Source: Lineus longissimus
Taxonomy: Eukaryota; Nemertea; Pilidiophora; Heteronemertea; Lineidae
DNA length: 64,000 nt
Reading direction: 5' to 3'
Assembly (NCBI RefSeq): GCF_910592395.1
Contig: NC_088319.1
Location: 13,392,001 to 13,456,000 of the forward strand
Shown piece after piece: positions 49,466-60,737 of the stretch. Made by a program: the position numbers and the translations under genes. Every line of letters starts with the position of its first letter. Position 1 is the stretch's first letter. The notes below the pieces were generated by a model. The model saw nothing but the letters and a program-made list of their open reading frames with translations. It was not told the DNA's origin and did not search any database.

Positions 49466-52400
49466 ATGGCTGCAGCAGATGATGATTGGGCACTCGCTGT
49501 CAACGAACAGGAGAGTAAATTGTTCTCGAAGGTGTGTGTTTTCCTGATATCTACCTTATCTACTGTATGATCAAGGCCTAAAAAGTAAAATTATTAGTCA
49601 TTTGGTGCATTCGATGCACGCGAATACACCATTTGTGTATTGTACACTACGATAATACACTAGGCCTAGGCTCTACATACTATTACTATGTATGTATGGT
49701 GGGAACGAGTTTACAGTCCCCGATCATGGCCCAAAAAAAGGTCATCAATTGACGAAATAAGTGTCCTTGTTCTTCAAATTCAATGGATTTATAGTTCAAT
49801 GCGATCAAACTAGGTCTACATCATTTTTTCGCCATTTATTCAGGGAGATTAGTCTGAGTTAGGGGGACGACTTTGGTCACGCCAGATTTGACATTACTTT
49901 ATATTTTCAGATGGAAGAACTGAAACTTGACAAGACTGGTACTGCCAGTGGCAGTGCCAGTGCGGGAGAGAATCAAGTCCAGATTACAATGCCACCATCT
50001 TCCAATGCCAATGGTCAAGCGACATCTGGTGGTGGTGATGCTGCTCAGGCTGCTATAGCCCGTGTCGGAACAACAGCTGAGGGAGAAGAAAAAGGTTTGT
50101 GACTGAAACATTTGCAAAATAAAAGGTTGGCTATATAGGTTCTGCCTGATCAATAGATACGTTAACATTTGCCCTCCACGAAATTCTAACGCAAGGTAGG
50201 GTGTTAAGCTTTAGGATGGAAGGCCATGACACATGGCCTTGTGGGGAACACTGCTGTTGTGATGCATTGTGAGTAAGAAGATTGAGTCTGTCTTCTTTAC
50301 AGTACCATCTCTCCCTTTCAGAATTGTCACCTGCTGATGCTTCCCTTTTGAGAAAGTTAGTCCGTTCCAAATTGGTCACGACAAAAGCAGATCTAACAGC
50401 CCAGCAGAAAGACCCACTGTCACCGCTTTATTCGGCAAAGTCATTTGAGGAGTTAAAACTGTAAGTTTTACTGGACTTTGGATTCTTGGGACTTTTTCAA
50501 CGTTTGAGATTGGAAGTGGAAAATAAAAGTACATCGAGCGATATGTAATATATCTTTTTCAAATCGGGGGACCACTTCCATTGATCAATCTTGTCCCCAA
50601 GTTGCCTCTCTAAACCTTCAGATTGTAGATTGGCTCACTTCAATAATAGTGCTATTATTTTACCCTAAGAATAGCTTTCCAAGGTGATTCTGGTAAGATC
50701 TCTATACCTGTAACCACTTGACAAAGACAAACAAATGATCGAGTCTTGTGACCAGTGAAACAGGGAATGAGGGATCATCCGGGTTGGGGCTAATTATATT
50801 CCTGTGATAAGTTTTATCATTTTATCTCCAGCAAACCAGAATTACTGAAAGGTGTCTACGACATGGGATTCAATGCCCCTTCCAAAATTCAGGAGACTGC
50901 CTTGCCCACTTTACTCTGTGATCCGTGAGTATCGACAATTATTTTCAATTTTTTAAAGTCTTCTCAAGAAATCTAACTGTAATGGTGAACAAGTGTATAT
51001 GTACTTGAGGATGAAATCTACTGATTACTGATCATAGTTGATTTTTAAAAGCCATATGTGAAGAACCTCCCTTAGCAGACACCCCAATAAAAAGGACACC
51101 CTCTCTATATAAGTACACCCCATTGGTCTAACATTGGTCTTTTTCATTGAATTTGACCTCGGTAATCAGGACACCTCTCAATCAAGGAAAGCCTTTGTCA
51201 ACCCCTCGAGCCTCAGTTGTAGAGAGGTTCTTCTACTGTATGCAGGCTGGTCATTTGAATTTGATGCATGACTTGCCAACAAAATGAAAAATCTGATTAC
51301 AAGAACAAGTACGATGTCTATTATTTTGGATGAGATGGGGCATGTTTTGAAAAATGTTTTGACTTACTATTTCAGTCCAATGAATATGATAGCACAGTCA
51401 CAGAGTGGTACAGGAAAAACAGCTGCATTTGTTTTGACCATGTTGAGTCGGGTTGACCCAACAAAAAATTATCCACAGGTAGGCTTTAGTTCCGGCCTGA
51501 GAACTAAAAAGGATAAAATCTATTTGATAATAGTATAGAAAAACGCAGTTAATGCTCAGTATTGTGTGTACATCTTACATAAGGTTTGTTTGTTAGGCCA
51601 TCAGGATCTATGTCCAAAGTTTAAAACAATGAGGTGTCTTATTTCTTCCAGTGCCTGTGTCTGTCGCCGACATATGAATTAGCTTTACAGAGTAGTGAAG
51701 TGGTGGAGAGGATGGGAAGGTTTATGCCTGATGTCAAAATTGGCCAAGCCGTAAGGGGACAAAAAGGTGAGAAAATGTTTTCAGCAACACCCTGATTCAT
51801 TGTCTCCACCTTGCAGATGTAGAATGTGGAATTTTAAGTCACAAGGCCTGGAAAGGTATTTGTGGGGTCACTAACAGGGTCCTCAACAGGGTTTCCTCGT
51901 GGTATGGCTGTACCCTTAAAATATATAAGAGGAGTTTTGCCAGTGTGCAACACAAGGTATGGTGGCCAGCAATTTAAGGTAGGGTGGCCCCCAAGGTAAG
52001 GTGTCTGGTTCCGAAGTAGGGTGATAGGCTGCCAGGGTAGGCTGGGGCTCCCTGATAAATGACCTTATGGAAAACACTGCACTAATGGGGCTATTGAGTA
52101 TTATTCTGTCACAATTCCTAACTGTTATACTTTGTCTTCTAGCTACAAGAGGTGGTTTAGCGCCATATCACATCATCATCGGTACTCCTGGAACGGTGCT
52201 AGATTGGTGTTTAAAATTCAAAGTAATAGACTTGAAGAAAATCACTGTTTTTGTGCTAGATGAAGCAGACGTGATGATAGCCACGCAAGGCCATAAAGAT
52301 CAATCCATAAGACTGCAGAAGTAAGTTAGCGTCCATCAGTGTCAGAGTAACTCCTGTACAACTGTACTGTCTCGGAGCCTTAACATTCGTTCCCCAGGCT

Positions 52401-53957
52401 TTTTCAGAAGTCATTCTGTAGTCTCAAAGCTACAACTTTCCAATCGCAAGTTGCACGCTCTTCCACTGTAGCATGGTGCTTCGCGATTCCTCATGTTCTG
52501 AAGAAAAAACTGGCCCAAGTTCCTCATTCTGCTGCTTAGAGTCAATTCTGATAAATTGGGATTGAGGATATGTAAACATACTCGTATCAAAATTGTTGTA
52601 TTTCAGACAACTAGACAAGAGAAACTGTCAGATGTTGTTGTTTTCTGCAACTTATGAAGGCGAGGTGATGAAGTTTGCTCAGTCGATTATTCCCAATCCT
52701 GTCACGATAAGTCTTCGTCGAGAAGAAGAGAGTTTAGACAACATTAAACAGGTCTATATCACGTGCCAAGATGACCAAGAAAAGTTCGAGGCATTATCCA
52801 ATATCTATGGTGTGTTATCAATAGGACAAGCTATGATATTTTGTCATGTGAGTACCTGTTTGTTAAATGATTTTGTATGTTGTCGTCATCGGTACAGCTA
52901 TCTCTGACACCATCAATAGTTCTTGGCTGTATCAACATGATCAGTCCCCTGTGGAATCAGCTGCAACCTCTCCAAGTAATGGCCAGCCACCTCTCTCTCT
53001 GTAAACGAAGTCCTTGTTTGGTCTGTTCATCTGGCTGGCTGCTTCCTTTCTGTGCGGAAGCTATGCCAGATCATTTAGGGCACCATGATCAGCTTTTAAC
53101 TCTACAATAGTACCAACCTGACTTGCGCTGCCCTTAGTTTTGCATATAGTCCTTCTTTCAGTGGTCCTGTGGCCTGATGTTGACTCTTTCCTAAGCCTGT
53201 TGTACTCTTCCACTTGCAGACAAAGAAGAAAGCCAATTGGTTGGCAACGAAGATGGTGGAAGAAGGCCACTCGGTGGCACTCCTTAGTGGCGAACTTGCT
53301 GTTGAGCAGCGAGCAGCTGTGATCAGTCGTTTCCGTGAGGGCAAAGAGAAGGTGCTGATTACGACCAATGTGTCATCTAGAGGTAAGCAACTGTTATTCT
53401 TCACCGATCCTCTGTAGCAGTGTGTGTACCCCAGGGCAGGTAAAACTGGCTGGGTTCACATGCTGTCCTCGTGCTTTTTCAGCCAAAGGCCGAATTACGG
53501 CCACGAAAATGAGTGTAATTGCTGCAATCGCTACCGTCTTCGTAAAGCACCAAATATCAATGTTACAAACATGTCTTCCAAATTTCAGGTATTGACATCG
53601 AGCAGGTCACAGTCGTAGTAAACTTCGATCTTCCCGTTGACCAGTTCTATAAAGCGGACTTCGAAACATATCTGCATCGTATTGGCCGGACGGGTCGGTT
53701 TGGCAAGAACGGCCTGGCAATCAACATGGTGGACGGACGCCGATCAATGGCCAACCTCAAAGCTATAGAGGAGCACTTTGGTAAGAAGGCAGTCGGCTTG
53801 CAATTTGCCCTATTTCCCTTGGTAGAAGCAAAGTACAGTAAATTCCAAGGTGTTACGTATAAATTGTTATAGCTTCATGTTTTCTTTCATTTCAGGACGA
53901 AAAATTAACCACCTTGACAGTGACGATGTGGATCAAATCCAGGCTTTGGCACCATAG
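49466..53957 (+). CDS. DDX19: DEAD-box RNA helicase DDX19/Dbp5 (mRNA export)
   Basis: Eleven exons: 49466-49531, 49911-50094, 50322-50460, 50832-50924, 51376-51478, 51652-51766, 52143-52320, 52607-52847, 53220-53382, 53589-53780, 53896-53957; all junction phases agree, 511 aa. The start [16 protein letters not shown] matches the vertebrate DDX19 N-terminus (DSWALAVDEQE). Helicase motifs in order: Q motif (GFNAPSKIQ, ~142-150), motif [11 protein letters not shown] (167-176), [21 protein letters not shown] (273-276, [14 protein letters not shown]), SAT (306-308), then the RecA2 domain with [17 protein letters not shown] and HRIGRTGR (457-464). Dbp5/DDX19 acts at the cytoplasmic face of the nuclear pore, remodelling mRNPs with Gle1-IP6 and Nup214, and also in translation termination. 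The linker encoded by exon 2 is longer than in vertebrates (479 aa protein). Confidence 0.93.
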
Positions 53958-56140
53958 AATTTATATTCGTCAAATGTTGTGATCGGAGTAATGCTGGCTT
54001 AAAGACACTGGCGTTCAGTACTGAGGCAGAGCTTGTTTTAGGAAAATACAAAATACGTTTGCCGACGGCAGGGCTGCATATTTCTACCCAAGGACTATTA
54101 TTAAGAGTATAAGTATTCTGTTGCCGCATGGAAATGTGAAAAATTATTCGCCAAGCAAGTACTTGGTATGGACCTACATAAGAGTCCAATGTGACACCAA
54201 CTGGATATCCTGGATAGCGGACTGCCACCGGACCTTTTTTCCTCAGCCAGCTGTATATTTGTCCTACAAAAAGCTTAAGATAAAAATGTGTTGGACTGGA
54301 ATAATCGAATAGTTCAATGCTTGGTAAACTAAAGGATGGTTCTGCTCCTTGGCAATATTGGACTCGTGAAATGGTTAAAACCATTTTGTACTTTAGCGAT
54401 TGCCATTAACAGTTCAGAATTCAAAATCATAGAAGTGAAATTGAAAAATATTCATTGTGCTACGCTAGCTTTTGGGCAGTTTGCCACCAGGTTTTGGCTG
54501 GTGTGACTGTATATATGTGCTTTCATCATGAAGTAGCCGGCTGGGAGAGTGGGGGGTTAATCCAAAAGAAGGGGTATGCTCATCAGTGTCCATGTTGATT
54601 TCATAAAGCCTCTTCTGCAGGCATGCGTTGACAGGGAGCATCTTCAAGCCAGACCCAGTCTGTCTTGCTGCAGTGCAATGTTAAATTGCGAGTGTGCTGT
54701 TTTCTTTCATAATTGGAGCTTTTTCTCAATTCACTTCAGATTGGTTGAGTGAACCTATCCCCCCTCCAAGAAACAGACAAAGGTCAAATTGTGGATATTT
54801 GTTTTCAAAGTCCAATATTTTAATAATTATGATCTATATACGTGTGAAAAAGTAATGTACTTGTACTCCACTTTTCTATTGTAAAGAAAAATGTGTTCAT
54901 CCTTTGGGAGGAGAGATATTAGATGTGGTCATATTGATGTGGTTGCATGTCTTTCTTATCATGATCATGGTGCAATAAGGTCTGTTCAGCTCAGAAAGGT
55001 GGACAGTTCAGCTAAGAACAGTGGCCCTTGTTGGGATGAGGGTTACCGCACTAATTATCCCATGTATTTATGGAAAAATCTTTACAGCATACATGTGTCC
55101 GCAGGGTTGGTGCGCCCGTTCACATTTTCCCCACTTGTGAATGCTGCACATGAGTGGCGAATGTAAAACAATGTCTGGCTAAAAAATTTTCGAATTCAAT
55201 TTGAATTGTCATGATTTGGCGAGAGAGTAAGTGTTGTGCGAAAATTGATCAAAGTCTACCAAAAAGATCCACTTCCACACCAAATGCACCAGGGAACTAT
55301 CGTTAGTCAGTCCATGGAGGTATAAATATCTCCATGGTCAGTCCAACTTTATCATATTTGCGGGCGGCCGCGCTATCACACGTAGTTGCTACTGCATGTA
55401 CTGTGGGCTGGGTCAGCCCCAAGATGGACAAACAATCGGCAATGGCTAGAGCTGACTCAATTTGGCTAAAAGTGACAGTCACTTGGCTAAAAAGTTTTGT
55501 GGCTCCCTTTCGAATATTGACTTCTTTTACTCAGGCCATAAAACATGTAAATTTCTGAATGAATTCATCTTTAGTGTTCCCTAATGAATAAAGTTGTTAT
55601 ACCTTGAAAAATGAATTTGTTGCCTTGGTTTCTCAGTCTGTAATAAATAAAGGCAAGGAGCTTGGGTGTCACCTTGGTAGATACGAAATTCTAGCTCACT
55701 TATCATGCTTATTGGTCAACTCTCCATTCAAACTGATTTTCTCGATCCCAACTTTCATTCAAAGATGCATCCAGGACACACCACATGAGATTAGTTCCAC
55801 CAACTACAAAGTGAATTTGGCAGGGGACTTTTAGTATAGCTAGAACTACATGTAGTTGGAACCACTGAGGTGACCAGAGCTTTTCCAATCTATTGCAGAG
55901 ATAATGGTGCTGACCATTGCTAGGTGTCATCTTGTCCTAAAAGTTTTGAGAAATCGAGCTGTCAATACATGTATACTTCTGTATTGAGGATACTGAAGGT
56001 GTGCAGTGTGGAGTTTCATAAGTTTTTAGCAAAAACATAACAGATCCAATAGTAGAAGCTCATGGAAGTGTGGATTGGCGCTTGTGTGCAGATAGCTGGA
56101 TATTTTGTACAATGTAACCATACTGTGTGGGTTCATGGCT
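53958..56140 (+). other. 3' flank and probable untranslated region of the DDX19-like gene
   Basis: No exon is supported. A 159-codon antisense frame at 53905-54384 overlaps the last exon and has no motif. An AATAAA at 55587-55592 is one candidate polyadenylation signal, but the true end is not visible. Confidence 0.35.
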
Positions 56141-56585
56141 TGCAAAGATTCCAGTCTACCAGCAGACTCCACTGACAGCTAGCCGCCCCATCGACTGACT
56201 AACAACCCCCTTCCCCTCTCCACTGACAACACACTACGTGTTTTGTGGCTATGGTTCAACAGAGACTCCAGAGTCTGCCAGCAGACTCCACTGACAGTTC
56301 TAATTGTAAATGGTTTCAATGCTTGTTATTGTATGAAGTCAGCTCTTAGCCCCACAATGTCTGCCTAAGCGCCTGGACACTCGACTCCAAAGTCATTTCA
56401 GTTCCGCTCAGCAATAACCAGCAATGTCAACTCAGTTGGGATTTAGTAGATTCAGCATGTTCAACCACAGACACGTGAAATTAAGAGCTCAATAGCCTCC
56501 CAATCGACTGACTAACAACCCCCTCCCCCTCTCCACTGATAACACACTAAGCGTGTTGTGGCGATGGTTCAATTGAGTTGACTGA
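56141..56585. repeat. Local duplicated segment in the DDX19/UBXN10 interval
   Basis: The phrase cgactgactaacaacccc with ctctccactgayaacacact occurs at about 56,190 and again at about 56,500. agcagactccactgacag also occurs twice (56,160 and 56,280). Imperfect direct repeats of a 70-90 bp unit. Confidence 0.7.
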
Positions 56586-58092
56586 GAGTCCTCATGTGGA
56601 CTCGATTTGCAAATGGATCATACAACTGGTTGTGTGTGGGCCGCAGAGATTCCTGAATCAACCCTGTAGACACATTGCAATAACAGTCTTGCACACCACT
56701 CTGTACTCGAATACCTGCAATTCTCGGATAAATTGGAAACTGACACAGGATTGGGTAACAGTAAATAATTTATTTTACTTTCAATGGAATGTACATTGTT
56801 TACAAGGATGGTGGAATGTGGTCAAATTAAGCAGTCTTTACACTGATGTAGATTCTGGAGTACAAAAGAATAGGGTTTCAACAATTTCAACATCCCCTTT
56901 ACATACAAAAACAGTTATGGACTGGGGTAGGTGGATTATTACAATGTTTTATCGAAGCAAAAAAGGAGGTTAGGAGGTATAATGGTTACTGTTGAACCGT
57001 CTTTGATACACCAGTGGACTTCTACATCCAAAATATCTATACAGGTCTCTCAATAGCATCATTTGGGAGACACCTTGCTTTCAATCTTTCATAAATTCGT
57101 GCTGATTTCATCTTAATTTCATCATGTTTGTGCAGACCATTGGTCTTTTGCACCAAAAAGTGGCCATTTTTTAGGCAGAAACATGAGACTTTAGATGTAT
57201 AACTTGATGTTTTATGCCAATTCCAATTATTTCTTGAAGTATAAGTTTTTGCTACATATGTAAGACCCAGTAGTAATTCTGGCTAATCCCCTTTTAGTTT
57301 ATATGATCAGTTGTACACTAGCTATTTACCTTATAGCTACAGATGTGGAACTGTATAAAAATCTGAACATCAATTCAAGGCACTCTCTATTATAACGAAA
57401 ATGCCTAGCATCAAAGTTCCCACTCCGGTTAGATATTTTCTTCAACACCTTTTAAACAATTTGAAAAACATTCACAGAACAACGTTTACGCAATTTCATA
57501 CAAGCCAGAGCTGGCACTTGCATTAAAACGCCATTTAAATAACTGCAATCTATGATTAGATTCGCCGCTTTGTGCAACAAAATATCACTTGTCTGCAGGT
57601 AAATTGGTAACGTAAACTTAACAACATTAGACATACATGTAGTCTACAACACTAATCTCATACATATTTACACTAAAATACAGTCAGTAAAATAATTCTT
57701 TAAAAATAATTTAGCTTTGCTTCGAAATATAGAATAATTGAAATTGTACTAAATTGAAAGTACTGAAGTGCTATAATGCATATGATTTGGCCCCTTAAAA
57801 GATCTACAGCCTGGATAAAATTAACACTTGAAATATTTCATATGTCTCCGAGATTCAGCTCCAAGGGTCAAAAGGTCAGAGCTGCAATTTGGTGCATCAT
57901 GTTTTGCCACTACTGTTTTACATGGTAAAGAGATTTCGCTACTCGTGTTATTTCTCCTTTAAGCCTACTGGCCTGTCCTTGTGGTTGGGGGTACCACCCA
58001 AAAGAAGATTCTCTTCTTTCTCCTTAGCATCACAGCAATCCGCAAACAACAAAATATATTACACAGCAGAAGAAACAAATCACAAATTGAAC
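56586..58092. other. Spacer and 3' flank of the UBXN10-like gene
   Basis: AT-rich. A 131-codon plus frame (56578-56973) is open but has no motif or splice context. The right part probably includes the minus-strand gene's 3' untranslated region. Confidence 0.35.
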
Positions 58093-60417
58093 CTAATCTG
58101 GTGCCTGCAGTAATAAAACTGTCCTATCTTGCAGACCAGTGTCCTTAATTTCTTGCTCCATATCATTGAACACCTTCCTCGGAACTGAGCACACAAACGA
58201 ATAACCAGTGAACTTTTTCTCTGCGATTTGTTCAGCAAACTTCAGCACTACACCTAGTGTGTCCGAAATATGAAAATAGCGCTGTAGGCGTTCACCGCTT
58301 GGCAAGCGTATCGCCAAGAGCACCCTGCGTTCTCCTTCCATGGGTTCCCCGGGCAACGGTGATGTAGCGGGTTCAACAACAGCTTGGATGGAAACTGGAA
58401 TAAGTTCATTGCTCTGATCCATATCGGCAATTGTAAGAACTTGCGGCGGGGTATAATGACGGTGCAGTTCCTTTTTCACTGCGGTGACTTGCGGCACCTG
58501 GCCTGGCGTTTGTTCAAGGGACATCTTTCTCAAAGGTTGTGTTACACCAGTTAGGTTATCACTGGCCGTCTTGTCCCCGATACTAGGGAGGCGCTTGTAT
58601 CTCTGGAGCGCAGCAGAGGTAGGTCGGACATCAGGTAATTGTTGGACAATATCAGCTGTAAACAAAGAAAAAATTGTTGATGATTAAGCAACATTTACAC
58701 AATGGTTGGGTGATGCTTGAGGAATGGAGTCCAAATAGGCTACTGCTCGCCTCTGCAAGATTTTTTATTGCCCTGGCATAGACACTCAGGGACCACAGCT
58801 TTTACTATAGTCTCATTCGACAGACCTCCATCAATTTTGGGTTGCATACCTGGGGTTGCATCTATGGAAGACTTCCTCGAGGCCAAGCTGGGGTGCCTGT
58901 TAGCTGAATTCTGTCGTTTGGCTGGAGGTGGGTAGGGAGGAGGCGACGGGCCGATCGGCTGACTGACATCTTGAGCTAATGAACTGTGATCATGAGGACT
59001 GAAATTGGCAAAGTTGAGTCCTTATTTGAATACCGGAAGCCAGAAGAAAGAGCATTAGTTGTGTCAAAGATAGGACTGATGACATAGTCTCCATGGTCAA
59101 CCGAGTCGCACAGTTCAGACAAGAATTTAAACACATCCTGTGAACAAGACAGTGTATAAGGTGCTGTTGAAAGGAGTGGAAGACTTTCCAAAAAGATACA
59201 CTAATGAACAGACTCTCTTAACACAGTCAAGGAAGCTGAAGGCCACAATCAAGGGCTTAAACTTAATCAAAAGTAGCACGAGATATCATATATTTTACCC
59301 ACCCAACTGACTCTTGAAACTCCATGCTCTGTGCCTCTTGTCTCCCTCTTCGTCCATGGCTAGTTTTTGGGCGCTCCGGAATATCAGCAGTAAACGCTGG
59401 CGGAGCAGGTGGCTCGACCTGGGCTTCAGCTACAGCTGGTGCTTCAGGTCGGCGACGTCTCCCACGACTTGTCCTTGGTCTTCCATCCATTTCTGTATCA
59501 GCCTCCACAACTTGATTAGTGCTCATGCGGGCCTCCATCATATCCCAGGATTGCTCCTGGACGTTGCTGGGGACCTGGGGTCCAGATGACATAGAAGCTG
59601 TACTAACCACGCTGTCTTGTGACATACGTCTTGAAGGCACTGCTTGTGACGCTGGGGCAGCAGATTGAGAAGCTGACAAAGTCTTTTGTGAAACATTTAC
59701 AGCAGCATTTGAATTGGAAGTAGAGCGATTGTTTGTTAGTGTAAGAATGTTTGCTTTTGATTGTAGGTTCGTCCGAGGTGATGGCTGAGGGGCAGCTCTC
59801 TGCCCAACATATTGTGATGCCCTGGCTGGGACATTTTGCTTGGTGCCAACACCAACGGCCCCAGTAGCCTGAGACCGTTGTTGTGGCACTGGCTTAGTCC
59901 CCAATGATTGGGTCACATGTCCAACTCCTTGACCTGCTGGTTGAGGATGCCCCCGATGACGCCCATGACCTGTCTTAGGGCGCTCTGGGATGTCGACTGC
60001 AGGCTGACCAGCTTCACTTGACCTGTTCTTGATATAACCATACTCATCCTTGCCTGAAACAGAAAGAACCAACTCAAAATTGATCCATGAAATACTTCCT
60101 GTGTCGACAGGACTGGGAGAGAGAGGCAGTAGGCCTAGGCCCTAGGCCTAGTACTAGACGAAGTCACTTAGTGACTTAGTCAGTAGAGGACTCGGACTTG
60201 GGACAAACAAATTCTTCTAGGCCTATTTATTTGTCACTCAATAAGTCAATATACCGGCGAATTCCTTGTAATTTGTTGAGATAGAGGCACCAGCTTTCGG
60301 TTGATTACCCTTGGATGTTGTAGGAGCCGCACCAGGCCGTGTGCCGACTGTCTGACGACCAGAATTGTACTTTTGTCTGATGCCAGTAACAGCACCAGCG
60401 CGACCAGAGTCGGCCAT
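58093..60417 (-). CDS. UBXN10: UBX-domain protein, UBXN10-like p97/VCP adaptor
   Basis: Four minus-strand exons: 60417-60255, 60053-59303, 58998-58850, 58655-58093; phases 1, 2 and 1 agree, 541 aa. The C-terminal ~83 residues are a UBX domain. They read RRVLLAIRLPSGERLQRYFH, then SVPRKVFNDM and TVLLLQ, and align with human UBXN10 (LLLAVRSPTGQRFVRHF, EVPRRRF). UBX domains bind p97/VCP. UBXN10 is known to link p97 to cilia and the IFT-B complex. The ~455 residues before the domain are low-complexity (S/T/P/Q/R) and carry a repeated motif DIPERPKT(G/S)HGR. The protein is about twice the length of human UBXN10 (280 aa). An upstream in-frame ATG at 60435 would add six residues; MADSGRAG is the more natural start. 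Some divergence from true UBXN10 is possible. Confidence 0.85.
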
Positions 60418-60737
60418 GTTGTTTACGTTTTTCACCGAGGTAACAAAATTTTTGCTCCGTTTTAATTGGACAGTAAAGGTCCACCAGCAACTGAAATAGG
60501 AAGTCGAAGTTAACCTTTATCACGTTTATTTTAAATTATGAAAAAAACATAAATGATGTAAATTTATTAGGTAATGAAATTGAGTGAAATTTTGGAAAAA
60601 TTATTTCCATTCACCCCGTCAGGCCCGTGATGGAACGATTTTTGTAAACAAACACACGTGCTTCCGGTAGAAATTTGTGAAATTTTGCCAATTTTTTTTA
60701 AATTTCTGCCAAATACCACGGCTTATTTTAACTGTTT
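60418..60737. promoter_or_regulatory. Shared divergent promoter region (UBXN10-like / ELP5)
   Basis: Only 320 bp separate the two divergent start codons, so the promoters and both 5' leaders must lie in or near this interval. It is AT-rich with no obvious TATA box. Function is inferred from geometry. Confidence 0.5.

Noticed and set aside
53905-54384. 159-codon frame antisense to the DDX19 3' end
   Set aside because: Overlaps the last coding exon and 3' flank; no motif, composition random.
56578-56973. 131-codon plus frame between DDX19 and the UBXN10-like gene
   Set aside because: No acceptor, donor or motif; sits next to low-complexity duplicated sequence.
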